DNA of 40,495 bases, from positions 1 to 40,495 of the forward strand of contig DATLFI010000386.1 in NCBI GenBank assembly GCA_035524895.1, read 5' to 3'. Shown here piece after piece: positions 32,517 through 40,071 of this stretch. The translations under genes were made by a program, and so were the position numbers. Each line of letters begins with the position of its first letter. The first letter of the stretch is position 1. This DNA comes from DATLFI01 sp035524895 (GTDB lineage: Bacteria > Acidobacteriota > Thermoanaerobaculia > Multivoradales > Multivoraceae). Below the pieces are notes generated by a model that was not told the DNA's origin, ran no database searches, and worked only from the letters and a program-made list of their open reading frames with translations.

Positions 32517-32916
32517 CTAACAGCCCGTGGTGAAACCCCCGTGGGCTGCGTTGGGAGCGCCGTGGGGCCGGATGCTCATGCGGTGCGCGGGGAAGGTCTT
32601 TCGCCTGCAGAGACTCTACCGGCGGTTCGGGGTTGGCGCGCGAGCGGTGGCGATGCTGGGTCCATCGCTGAGCGAGCGCAACAACGCAGACGGCCCCACG
32701 CCGCCCCCTACCAGAGCCGCGCAGCGGCGACGTCGGTGCAGACAGCCTGCCCTGGGCAGCTGTCTGCACCCACCGCGTTGGGCGCGGGGGTTTGCGGCCG
32801 CTGGCTACGTTGGGCCTCCTGCACGATGGCACCGCATCGCATTCGTCGGCCACGCCTTGCCAGCGACCGCAGATCCCCGCGCGCAGCCTCACGCGGGTTT
32901 CACCACGGGCTGCTAG
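32517..32916. mobile_element. Non-coding element with terminal inverted repeats (MITE-like)
   Basis: This fills the 424-bp gap between the glycerate kinase and bolA starts. Its ends are an 18-bp perfect inverted repeat: cagcccgtggtgaaaccc at 32521-32538 and its complement at 32895-32912. With one mismatch the match extends outward to 32517 and 32916, and less perfectly inward (gcagcc and cac-g blocks with a 1-nt offset). A strong internal hairpin is at 32736-32769. Open frames in it are Arg/Pro-rich on both strands and resemble no protein family, so I regard it as non-coding. It could be a miniature transposon, a REP-like intergenic repeat, or a structured RNA. Copy number elsewhere in the genome is unknown. 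Confidence 0.6.
32736..32769. repeat. Long internal hairpin of the inverted-repeat element
   Basis: Left arm gtgcagacag-c-ctgcc and right arm ggcagctgtctgcac pair over 15 bp with a single bulged C and a 3-nt loop (ctg). It stands near the middle of the element, somewhat to the right. Confidence 0.85.
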
Positions 32917-32939
32917 CCTACGATACGCTCCGGAGCGTC

Positions 32940-33260
32940 ATGATGGTGCAGGGTCGCATCGAGGCCAAGCTACGCGACGCTCTCGAGCCGGAGCTGCTCG
33001 AGGTCCACGACGAGAGCCACATGCACGCAGTGCCCCGAGGCTCCGAGACGCATTTCCGTGTCCTCGTGGTGAGCCCACAGTTCGAAGGACTGGCACGGGT
33101 CGGCCGGCACCGGCGGGTCCACCAGACCCTGTGCGACGAGCTCGCGCTGGGCGTCCACGCGCTCGCCATCGATGCCTGGACGCCCGCCGAATGGACCGAG
33201 CGGGCCGCCCCTTCGGTCTCGCCACAATGCCTGGGCGGCAGCAAGGCGCAGCGCCCCTAG
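32940..33260 (+). CDS. bolA: BolA family protein
   Basis: A 106-residue protein hidden inside a longer frame. ATG 32940 (or the next ATG, 32943) begins MVQGRIEAKLRDALEPELLEVHDESHMH, followed by the BolA core GSETHFRVLVVSPQFEGLARVGRHRRVHQTLCDELALGVHALAIDAWTPAEW. The invariant His of the C-terminal VHAL motif and the RHRxV helix are present. BolA proteins partner with monothiol glutaredoxins to bind [2Fe-2S] clusters and affect cell shape and stress response; some act as DNA-binding regulators. A TACGAT hexamer (32919-32924) 15 nt before the ATG may be the -10, just outside the inverted-repeat element. No glutaredoxin gene is nearby. Confidence 0.93.
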   Translation: MMVQGRIEAKLRDALEPELLEVHDESHMHAVPRGSETHFRVLVVSPQFEGLARVGRHRRVHQTLCDELALGVHALAIDAWTPAEWTERAAPSVSPQCLGGSKAQRP

Positions 33261-33305
33261 CGATCGGTCTGCCGATCGTCCCCTAGCGATCGGTCTGCCG
33301 ATCGG
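33254..33305. repeat. Two tandem 26-bp repeats, each forming a hairpin
   Basis: Unit 33254-33279 is repeated at 33280-33305 with a single difference at the last base. Each holds cgatcggtctgccgatcg (33261-33278 and 33287-33304): a 7-bp perfect stem cgatcgg/ccgatcg with loop tctg. The bolA stop codon lies in the first unit. Position between convergent bolA and the DUF885 gene suits a terminator or transcript-stabilising structure, though no T-tract follows. Confidence 0.85.
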
Positions 33306-33338
33306 CCCAGATGATCGACTGGGTGCCGGGCGCTCCCG

Positions 33339-35174
33339 TCAGCTCTCGGCGCGCTGGCCCTCGATCCATCGCGCCAACTGCTCCTCGAGCACTGGCAGCG
33401 GCACCGAGCCCTGCAGCAGCACGGCGTCGTGGAAAGCACGGACGTCAAAGCGCGCGCCGAGCGCCTGCTCGGCGCGCTGGCGCAGCTCGCGGATCTTCAG
33501 CTCGCCCAGCTTGTACGCCAACGCCTGGCCTGGCCAGGAGATGTAGCGATCGGTCTCGGTCGTCACCTCGTGCAGCGACAGCGCGGTGTTCTTTGCCATG
33601 AAGTCGATCATCTGCTCGCGCGACCAGCCTTTGGCGTGGACGCCGGTGTCGACCACCAGGCGCACGGCGCGCCACATCTCGTAGGTCAGCCGGCCGAAGT
33701 TCTCGTACGGGGTGCGGTAGATCCCGGCTTCGATGCCGAGCCACTCCGAGTACAGCCCCCACCCCTCACCGAAGGCCGAGATGTAGTCGTGGCGACGGAA
33801 ATGGGGCAGCCCCGTCTGCTCGCGGGCGAGCTCGCCCTGGTGGTGGTGACCGGGCACGGCCTCGTGGAGAGTGAGCGAGGGCAGCGTGTAGAGCGGCCGC
33901 TTGTCGAGGGCGTAGGTGTTCACCCAGTAGATGCCGGGCTGGTAGCTGCCTTCGGCGGGACCGACGTAGCGGCCGCCGGTGTACTTCGGGGCGATGTGGT
34001 CGGGCACCGGTTGCACTGTGTACGGCAGGCGCGGCAGCGTGCCGAACAATGCCGGCATCTCGCCGTCCATCCGCTTGGCGATGTAGCTCGCCGCCGCGAG
34101 CAGGTCGTCCGGCGTCTTCGCGTAGAACTGCGGATCGGTGCGCAGGAACTGCAAGAACTGTTCGAAGCTGCCGCCGAAACCGACCTCCGCGACGATCGCC
34201 TCCATCTCCGAGCGGATGCGGGCGACCTCCCGCAGGCCGATCTCGTGGATCTCGTCGGGCGACAGGTCGAGCGTCGTGAACGAGCGGATCTGCTGGCGGT
34301 AGTAGCGCTCGCCGTCGGGCAGCTCGTGTGCGGCCAGGCTCTCGCGTGCGCCAGGGATGTACTCGGCGGTCATGAACTCGAGGAACTTGGCGTAGGCGGG
34401 CACGACAGATTCCGCGATCGCGCGGCGTCCTTCCTCGCGCAGGCCTTCGCGCTCCGCCTCGGGCACTCCGACCGGGAAGCGGTCGAACGGCGACCAGAAC
34501 ACGCTCTGGGTCGGATCCTCCACCACCAGTGGCGCAATGGTCGCTTCGTACCCCTGCAGCGTCACCCGCGGCGGCGTCATGCCGCGCTCGAGGCCGGCCT
34601 GCATGTTGGCGATCTGCTCGTCCATCAACCGCGGCCATGCCCGCAGCCGCGCGATGTAGTCACGGTAGTGCTGCGGCTCGTTCAGGGGCACCTCCTCGGC
34701 GAGCCGAGAGAAGCCCATGTGGAAACCCGAGTCGGCGTTGATCGGCATCTGCCAGTCGCCCAGCTCGAACCAGGCGATGCCGTCCTCGAGCTGGCGCTGG
34801 AACATCAGGTAGCTGACGCGGTCGGTGTCGTCGAGATCGTCGACTTCCAGCGCGCGCAGCTCCTCCAGCGCAGCACGATCGGCGCGGGAACGCTCCTCGA
34901 GCGCCTCGGGTGTCATCGTCGACAGCTCTGCGTTGTAGCGGAAGTCGCCCACCGAGGTGGCGAAGACCGGGCTCTCGCGGAGACGCCGCTCCCACTCGCG
35001 GTCGAAGAGGGAATGGAGCTCGTCGGCGGTCGGTTTCCTGGCCGCGGTGGTCGTGTCCGCGACTTCCGGGTCACTCCCGCAGCCGGCGAGGGCGAGGGCG
35101 GCGAGCAGCGCCAGGGGGATCAGGCCACTTCGGGGCTGTCGATGGGGGTTCTGCGGCAGCGAGTGAGCTGTCAT
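33339..35174 (-). CDS. DUF885 family lipoprotein, putative metallopeptidase
   Basis: A 611-residue protein. ATG 35174 gives a lipoprotein signal peptide (GLIPLALLAALALAGCGSD, Cys32 in LAGC) and has GGAG about 9 nt upstream; the far longer open frame is antisense shadow of the ThrE gene. The DUF885 fold is mostly helical. The zinc-binding signature is HEAVPGHHHQ (~433), followed by the distal Glu in SAFGEGWGLYSEWLG, as in thermolysin-like gluzincins; other landmarks are SPVFATSVGDFRYN near the N-terminus and YWVNTYALDKRPLYTLPSLTLHE. Characterised relatives are few; a peptide- or dipeptide-cutting role on the cell surface or in the periplasm is likely. It is divergent from the ThrE-type gene across 81 nt. 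Confidence 0.92.
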   Translation of the reverse strand: MTAHSLPQNPHRQPRSGLIPLALLAALALAGCGSDPEVADTTTAARKPTADELHSLFDREWERRLRESPVFATSVGDFRYNAELSTMTPEALEERSRADRAALEELRALEVDDLDDTDRVSYLMFQRQLEDGIAWFELGDWQMPINADSGFHMGFSRLAEEVPLNEPQHYRDYIARLRAWPRLMDEQIANMQAGLERGMTPPRVTLQGYEATIAPLVVEDPTQSVFWSPFDRFPVGVPEAEREGLREEGRRAIAESVVPAYAKFLEFMTAEYIPGARESLAAHELPDGERYYRQQIRSFTTLDLSPDEIHEIGLREVARIRSEMEAIVAEVGFGGSFEQFLQFLRTDPQFYAKTPDDLLAAASYIAKRMDGEMPALFGTLPRLPYTVQPVPDHIAPKYTGGRYVGPAEGSYQPGIYWVNTYALDKRPLYTLPSLTLHEAVPGHHHQGELAREQTGLPHFRRHDYISAFGEGWGLYSEWLGIEAGIYRTPYENFGRLTYEMWRAVRLVVDTGVHAKGWSREQMIDFMAKNTALSLHEVTTETDRYISWPGQALAYKLGELKIRELRQRAEQALGARFDVRAFHDAVLLQGSVPLPVLEEQLARWIEGQRAES

Positions 35175-35255
35175 CTGAGGTTCTCCGTGAGCGGGCCCAA
35201 TCCTCGAGCTTCCGGAACACCAGAGCCTACGCCACCGCGTGACAAGCTCCACGCG

Positions 35256-36509
35256 GTGACGATCCCCTCGCAACCCGTGGCCACCGCCGGCGATCCGGTC
35301 GACGGCCGCTCCGCCTTCGTGCTCGAGCTGGGTCGCGCGCTGCACCAGCACGGCGCGCCAGCCCACCGCCTCGAGTCGGCGCTCGGCGAGCTCTCGGAAG
35401 CGCTGGGGCTCGAGGCGAGCTTCTTCGCGACCCCTACCGCGCTCTTCTCGAGCTTCCGCGGCAAAGAGAAGGATGGCTCCTGGTCCGAGCGGACCCACCT
35501 GCGCCGGCTCGAGCCTGGAGCCGTCGACCTCGGAACGTTCGCCGACCTGGATCGCCTGGCGCAGCGCGTGATCGCGGGCGAGGTGGGCCCGTCCCAAGGC
35601 ACACGAGAGATCCACGAGCTCGAGCAACGACCGTCCCTCTACCCGCGCTGGCTGGCGGTGCTCGCGGCGGCCCTCGTCTCCGGCTCCGCGGCGCGGCTGT
35701 TCGGAGGCGGAGCCCAGGAGATCGCGTTGGCGGCGCTCGCCGGGGCCATGGTGTCGCTGCTGGCCCGCGTGAACCGCCTCTGGCCGCCGCTGGGCCGCCT
35801 GTTCGAGCTGCTCGGCGCGATCCTCGTCGCAATGCTCGCAGCGTGGGGGGCGACGCTCGCTCCACTCGCCTCTTCGATCGTGATCCTCGCCGGTCTCATC
35901 GTGGTAGTGCCCGGTCTCACCCTGACCGTGGGCGTCACCGAGCTCGCGCAGGGCAGCTTGGTCTCGGGCACCTCGAGGCTCGCGGGCGCGATGCTGTCGC
36001 TGGTGTTGCTCGGCTTCGGCGCGGCGCTCGGCCAGCAGCTCGCGGTCGCGCTCGGCGCCACCGGGCTCGACGGAACCCCCTCGCCCCTGCCCGGCTGGAC
36101 CCTGCCCGTAGCGGCAGCGCTCGCCGCGACCGCGTTCACCGTGCTGCTGCGCGCCGCGCCGCGCGACGTGCCGTGGATTCTCGGTTGCGGCCTGCTGACC
36201 TGGTCCGCGGCGGCGTTCTGCGCCGCACACCTGGGACCAGTGCTGGCGGCGTTCGCGGGCGCCACCGTGGCCGGGGTCGCGAGCAACGCCTTCGGCCGGC
36301 TGCAGCGACGGCCGTCGATGGTCACCCGTGTCAGCTCGATCCTCCTCCTGGTCCCCGGCGCCCTCGGCTTCCGCGGTGTGTCCTCACTGCTCGCCGACGA
36401 GACACTTCGCGGCGTCGATACAGTGCTCGACGTGGTGTTCATCGCGGTGGCGATCGTGGTCGGGCTGCTGCTCGCGGGGTCCCTGCTACCACCGCGACAG
36501 AGATTGTGA
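35256..36509 (+). CDS. Threonine/serine exporter family protein (ThrE-like)
   Basis: A 417-residue protein. GTG 35256 is the best start; upstream of it the frame is antisense shadow. The N-terminal ~125 residues are the conserved hydrophilic ThrE domain (ELGRALHQHGAPAHRLESALGELSEALGLEASFFATPTALFSSF), then about ten hydrophobic segments, for example IVILAGLIVVVPGLTLTVGVTELAQGSLVSGTSRLAGA with the VPGLxLxxGxxELAxG motif, and a second half ending SSILLLVPGALGFRGVSSLL. This is the fused ThrE/ThrE_2 layout of Corynebacterium ThrE, which exports threonine and serine by proton antiport. Beside surface and periplasmic peptidases it could release surplus amino acids from peptide use. Substrate is not provable from sequence. 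Confidence 0.9.
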   Translation: MTIPSQPVATAGDPVDGRSAFVLELGRALHQHGAPAHRLESALGELSEALGLEASFFATPTALFSSFRGKEKDGSWSERTHLRRLEPGAVDLGTFADLDRLAQRVIAGEVGPSQGTREIHELEQRPSLYPRWLAVLAAALVSGSAARLFGGGAQEIALAALAGAMVSLLARVNRLWPPLGRLFELLGAILVAMLAAWGATLAPLASSIVILAGLIVVVPGLTLTVGVTELAQGSLVSGTSRLAGAMLSLVLLGFGAALGQQLAVALGATGLDGTPSPLPGWTLPVAAALAATAFTVLLRAAPRDVPWILGCGLLTWSAAAFCAAHLGPVLAAFAGATVAGVASNAFGRLQRRPSMVTRVSSILLLVPGALGFRGVSSLLADETLRGVDTVLDVVFIAVAIVVGLLLAGSLLPPRQRL

Positions 36510-36556
36510 TCGGCGAGGAACTTGCCGGCCTCGACCGCAGCGGCGGCGGGGGCCGT

Positions 36557-36572
36557 TACAATCTCCCCTATG
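36557..36572 (+). promoter_or_regulatory. Candidate -10 element for the M20 peptidase gene (leaderless spacing)
   Basis: TACAAT (36557-36562), five of six bases of the consensus, then 7 nt (ctcccct), then ATG 36570. A weak tcgacc lies 20 nt upstream of it. No Shine-Dalgarno. Confidence 0.5.
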
Positions 36573-38153
36573 CCCAGCCACGACAGGCAGCTCCGCGGTG
36601 CGATCCTGCTCGCGCTCGCCACGCTCGTCTCACCCGGTGTGCCGACTGCCGCCGCGCAGCCCTCGTCGCTCTACGATGACCTCGATGGCTGGCGACGCCA
36701 GAACGAGGTCGCGGTGCTGCAGGAGCTCGTCGAGCTGCTCGCCATCCCGAACCTCGCCTCGGACGAAACCAACATCCGCCGCAACGCGCAACATCTCGTC
36801 GGCATGCTCGAGCGACGCGGCGCGCGGGCTCGGCTGCTCGAGGTCGAGGGCTCGCCGCCGGCGGTCTACGGCGAGCTCCCTGCCGACGGCGAGGCGACCC
36901 GCACGGTGGTCCTCTACGCCCACTACGACGGCCAGCCCGTGGACGAAAGCGCCTGGGCTTCTCCCCCCTGGCACCCGACGCTGCGCGCCGGCTCCCCCGA
37001 CTCCGACCTGCAGCCGATCGGGCCCGGACCTGCCGCTGGCGCCGACGAGCGACGTATCTACGGCCGCAGCAGCAGCGACGACAAGTCGCCGATCGTCGCC
37101 ATGCTCGCGGCGATCGACGCGTTGAAGGCTCGGGGGTACCGGCGATCGGTGCACCTGAAGTTCTTCTTCGAAGGCGAGGAGGAGGCTGGCTCACCGCACC
37201 TCGAGGCGATGCTGCGGGCGCACCGCGAGCTGCTGGAAGCGGACCTCTGGCTGTTCTGCGACGGGCCGGTGCATCAGAGCCGCCGCCAGCAGGTGGTGCT
37301 CGGCGTTCGCGGCGTGATGGGCGCGGAGCTCACCGTGTATGGGCCGCTGCGCGAGCTGCACAGCGGCCACTATGGCAACTGGGCGCCGAACCCGGGCGCG
37401 CTCCTGGTCGACCTGCTGGGTTCGCTGCGCGATGCCGACGGCAAGATCCTGGTGGACGGGTTCTACGACCCGGTCCGACCGCAATCTGCCGGCGACCGCG
37501 CCGCGCTCGACGCGGCGCCCGCGATCGACGACGCGATCCGGCAGGATCTCGGTCTCGCACGCACAGAAGCCGCCAACGCGCCGCTCGCCGAGCGCGTCCT
37601 CTTGCCAGCGCTCAACGTGCGCGGGATCGCAGTGGGTGCGGTAGGAGCCGCCGCGCGCAACTCCATCCCGACCGCCGGGCGCGCCAGCCTCGACTTCCGT
37701 CTGGTGCCCGACCAGACCCCCGAGCTGGTGCGCTCGCAGGTGGAAGCGCACCTCGACGCGCTCGGCTGGCACCTCGTGCATGACGCGGACCCCGACCTCG
37801 CGACACGCCTGGCACATCCCCGGATCGTCCGCCTCGACTGGGAGGGCGGCTACCGGGCGCAGCGCACGCAGCTCGAGCACCCCGCCGCCGTGGCCGTGCT
37901 CGAGGTGGCCGATGCGTGGAGCCTTCGCGCCTCCGGCACGGACCTGCCGGCAGTGCGCGCGCCCATTCTCGGCGGGAGCTTGCCGATGTACCTCTTCGAG
38001 GAAGTCCTGCGGGCGCCGCTCATCGTGCTGCCGATGGTCAACCACGACAACGCCCAGCACGCCGCGAACGAGAACCTCCGCCTCCAGAACCTGTGGGACG
38101 GCATCTCCCTCTATGCGAGCGTCGTCGCGCGACTCGGCAAAGCCTGGGACTGA
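36570..38153 (+). CDS. Secreted M20 family metallopeptidase (dipeptidase-like)
   Basis: A 527-residue protein. ATG 36570 starts a clean signal peptide (AILLALATLVSPGVPTAAAQ); an upstream TTG/ATG frame adds nothing conserved. M20 metal and catalytic residues are visible: YAHYDGQP (His118, catalytic Asp120), YGRSSSDDKSP (Asp170 or 171), EGEEEAGSPH (Glu203/204 pair) and the terminal VNHDNAQHAANENL. The dimerisation lid carries GPLRELHSGHYGNWAPNP, typical of CNDP/dapE-like M20 dipeptidases. Members hydrolyse dipeptides or acyl-amino acids with two zinc ions; the signal peptide places this one outside the cytoplasm. The gene follows the ThrE-type exporter by 60 nt but has its own promoter candidate. 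Confidence 0.95.
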   Translation: MPSHDRQLRGAILLALATLVSPGVPTAAAQPSSLYDDLDGWRRQNEVAVLQELVELLAIPNLASDETNIRRNAQHLVGMLERRGARARLLEVEGSPPAVYGELPADGEATRTVVLYAHYDGQPVDESAWASPPWHPTLRAGSPDSDLQPIGPGPAAGADERRIYGRSSSDDKSPIVAMLAAIDALKARGYRRSVHLKFFFEGEEEAGSPHLEAMLRAHRELLEADLWLFCDGPVHQSRRQQVVLGVRGVMGAELTVYGPLRELHSGHYGNWAPNPGALLVDLLGSLRDADGKILVDGFYDPVRPQSAGDRAALDAAPAIDDAIRQDLGLARTEAANAPLAERVLLPALNVRGIAVGAVGAAARNSIPTAGRASLDFRLVPDQTPELVRSQVEAHLDALGWHLVHDADPDLATRLAHPRIVRLDWEGGYRAQRTQLEHPAAVAVLEVADAWSLRASGTDLPAVRAPILGGSLPMYLFEEVLRAPLIVLPMVNHDNAQHAANENLRLQNLWDGISLYASVVARLGKAWD

Positions 38154-38220
38154 GGGCTCGCGCGGCGACGCCGAGCTCCAGCGGGACGCGCCGCGCGCAA
38201 TCGCGGCGGCCTGGAGCGCC

Positions 38221-39060
38221 GTGCTCGATCGATCTCGCCGCCTGACGAGGCTGCAACGCGAACGGTTCGGGCGCGAGGGTTACCTGGTGATCCGCCGGTT
38301 GCTGCCGCCCGAGCTCGTCGACGCGTGCTTGCGGCCCGCGGTCTGGCGCGCCATGGTGCTCGCCGGACCCACCGCGCTCGAACGTCGCGAGCAAAGCCGC
38401 GGCGCCGAGCGCAGCGTCGCCGCACGCGCCTTCACCCAACGAGTCAACCTGTGGCGACTCGACGCTGCGGTGCGCGACCTGGTCCTGTCGCGACGGCTCG
38501 GCAGCGTGGCCGCCCAGCTCCTCGCGGTTCCGCGCGTCCGCCTCTACCACGACCAGGCGTTGGTGAAGGAGCCCGGTGGCGGGCCGACACCGTGGCATCA
38601 AGACCAGGTCTACTGGCCGCTCGACAGCGCGGGAGCCCTGACCATCTGGATCGCGCTGGTGCCGGTTCGTGCCGAGATGGGGCCTCTCCGCTTTGCGCGT
38701 GGATCGCACATCCTCGGCGACCAGGGCGGCGGACGCATCTCGGAGGAGTCCGAGCAGCGCATCGGGCGCCTGGTCGAAGAGTCAGCACTCCCGATCACTG
38801 GCCCGCGCTCGCTCGCCCCCGGGGACGCAACAGTGCACGCGAGCTGGACCCTCCATCGTGCCGAGGCGAACCACAGCAACGGGCCGCGCGAGGCGTTCAC
38901 CGTCATCTACTTCGCGGACGGCGCGCGGGTCACCGCACCGACTCCAGCGCAACGCGCCGACCTGGAGGCTTTCCTGCCTGGGCTGGAGCCCGGAGACCTC
39001 GCGGATGGCGAGCTGACGCCGCTCGTGCCCGGCCCGCTTTCCGACCTCCCCGCCCGATAG
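38221..39060 (+). CDS. Phytanoyl-CoA dioxygenase (PhyH) family protein
   Basis: A 279-residue protein from GTG 38221 (GGAG 4 nt before it); ATG 38113, overlapping the M20 gene by 41 nt, is an alternative adding 36 residues. After FGREGYLVIRRLLPPELVDA, the usual PhyH opening, the Fe(II) ligands are in TPWHQDQVYWPL (His-x-Asp) and the distal His in WTLHRAEANHSNGPREAF, with the Arg of GPREAF as the probable 2-oxoglutarate ligand; MGPLRFARGSHILG is also typical. Enzymes of this group hydroxylate or otherwise oxidise small molecules with 2-oxoglutarate and oxygen. The substrate is not evident. Distinct from characterised ectoine hydroxylase, which has different N-terminal motifs. Probably cytoplasmic and co-transcribed with the M20 gene. 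Confidence 0.85.
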   Translation: MLDRSRRLTRLQRERFGREGYLVIRRLLPPELVDACLRPAVWRAMVLAGPTALERREQSRGAERSVAARAFTQRVNLWRLDAAVRDLVLSRRLGSVAAQLLAVPRVRLYHDQALVKEPGGGPTPWHQDQVYWPLDSAGALTIWIALVPVRAEMGPLRFARGSHILGDQGGGRISEESEQRIGRLVEESALPITGPRSLAPGDATVHASWTLHRAEANHSNGPREAFTVIYFADGARVTAPTPAQRADLEAFLPGLEPGDLADGELTPLVPGPLSDLPAR

Positions 39061-39104
39061 CATCGTCCTCCTACAACGGCTCGACTCCCAGGACGCACCC
39101 TCCC

Positions 39105-39257
39105 ATGACGCGCCGTACCCTCGGAACCCAGTTGCTCTGCACGATCCTGGCAGCGCTACCCGCATCAGCGGCGCCCATGCCGTTCGCGCACGAGGGTCTG
39201 CTCGTGCTCTCGAGCGGCTCGGTGCCCGAGCCGTCGCGCCCCACGCCACGGCTTTGA
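39105..39257 (+). CDS. Small 50-residue secreted peptide
   Basis: ATG 39105 opens a 50-codon frame: basic start MTRRTLGTQ, hydrophobic core LLCTILAALPASA and a probable cleavage near ASA-AP, leaving a mature peptide of about 27 residues (MPFAHEGLLVLSSGSVPEPS and a few more). The stop tga overlaps the TTG of the next gene (TTGA), implying coupled translation. TACAAC (39072-39077) may be a -10. No family is recognised. It could also be a degraded gene or a leader peptide; the convincing signal peptide is the main argument for coding. Confidence 0.5.
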   Translation: MTRRTLGTQLLCTILAALPASAAPMPFAHEGLLVLSSGSVPEPSRPTPRL

Positions 39258-39811
39258 AGATCGCCTTCATCGGCAGCCACGGCGTCGGCAAGACGACGCT
39301 GGTCTACGGGCTCGCCGCCCGGCTCAAGGCGCGCGATCTCTCGCTCGAAGTCCTGGTCGAGGTGGCGCGACGCTGCCCGTTGCCGCTCAACGAGGACACC
39401 GATCTCGCGGCACAATCTTGGATCTTGCACACCCAGATCGCGGACGAAGTGGTAGCCGCGACCCGCTACCCGCTGGTGCTGTGCGACCGCAGCGTGCTCG
39501 ACAACTACGTCTACCTGCTGCTTGCCGCCGGCCACCAACCCCTACTCGAGCAGCTCATCCGGGGTTGGGTGGGCTCCTACGATCTCCTGGTGCACGTGCC
39601 GATCGTCGAGGGCGCCACGATGCTCGAAGACGGCATCCGCTCGACCGACCGCGGCTTCCAGCTCGCGGTCGAGGAGCGGTTGCAGCACGAGCTCGAGCGA
39701 CTCGGCCTGAAACCTGTCCGTCTCGACCCGTCACGACGCGAGGAGTGGGTCGACCGCGCCGAGCAGGCCGCCCTCGAGCTGCTCCGCCCGCCGCAGTTGG
39801 AGTTGCTGTGA
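39254..39811 (+). CDS. P-loop ATPase/kinase, AAA_28 (NadR-kinase-like)
   Basis: A 185-residue protein from TTG 39254, which overlaps the preceding small frame by 4 nt. The N-terminus MKIAFIGSHGVGKTTLVYGLAARL carries Walker A GSHGVGKTT (residues 7-15). A second acidic element is in YPLVLCDRSVLDNYVYLLLA (DRSxLDNxxY, typical of this family and of deoxynucleoside-kinase-like enzymes), then LVHVPIVEGATMLEDGIRSTDRGFQ with an Arg-rich lid. Members phosphorylate small molecules such as nicotinamide riboside or nucleosides, or act as uncharacterised ATPases. No NadR transcription or adenylyl domain is present. Substrate unknown. Confidence 0.85.
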   Translation: MKIAFIGSHGVGKTTLVYGLAARLKARDLSLEVLVEVARRCPLPLNEDTDLAAQSWILHTQIADEVVAATRYPLVLCDRSVLDNYVYLLLAAGHQPLLEQLIRGWVGSYDLLVHVPIVEGATMLEDGIRSTDRGFQLAVEERLQHELERLGLKPVRLDPSRREEWVDRAEQAALELLRPPQLELL

Positions 39812-39972
39812 GCACGACCGGGAGTCGCTTCCTCCCGATCCCTCGAGCTCGCACCGCTATCACTTCACGACAACGCTCGCGTCGAGCACGACCCTCAAGG
39901 CCGACCAACCTCCCTGGCTCGACGAATCGTGTCGTCGGAGGCAGGGTGGACGCGGCGGCCACGCCCGGGTAC

Positions 39973-39997
39973 TCCTTGTCGAAATCCGCGACAAGGA
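39973..39997. terminator. 9-bp hairpin between convergent genes (terminator-like)
   Basis: tccttgtcg (39973-39981) and cgacaagga (39989-39997) form a perfect 9-bp stem with a 7-nt loop. It stands in the 260-bp space 39812-40071 between the ATPase gene and the 3' end of the RND gene. No T-tract. Nothing else is recognisable in that space. Confidence 0.4.
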
Positions 39998-40071
39998 TAT
40001 CAGGCGCTAGGAGCACCCTCCGACGGCCGCGGAGTCCCGAGGGAAACGGTTCCTACGGCCGCTACGAGCGT

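Noticed and set aside
32512..32892. A 126-codon minus-strand frame inside the element
   Set aside because: Arg/Pro/Ser-rich composition on all frames, no family similarity, and it spans the terminal repeats; treated as non-coding.
32517..32916. Retron msr-msd or group II intron interpretation of the inverted-repeat element
   Set aside because: No reverse transcriptase is present in the window and no conserved branch or domain V motif is seen; the hairpin alone is not enough.
33254..33305. Two direct repeats with internal palindromes as a CRISPR array
   Set aside because: Only two copies, directly adjacent with no spacer, and no cas genes nearby.
33429..36509. A single 1026-residue frame covering the antisense of the DUF885 gene and the ThrE gene
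   Set aside because: Only the part from 35256 has protein character; the rest is the shadow of the DUF885 gene.
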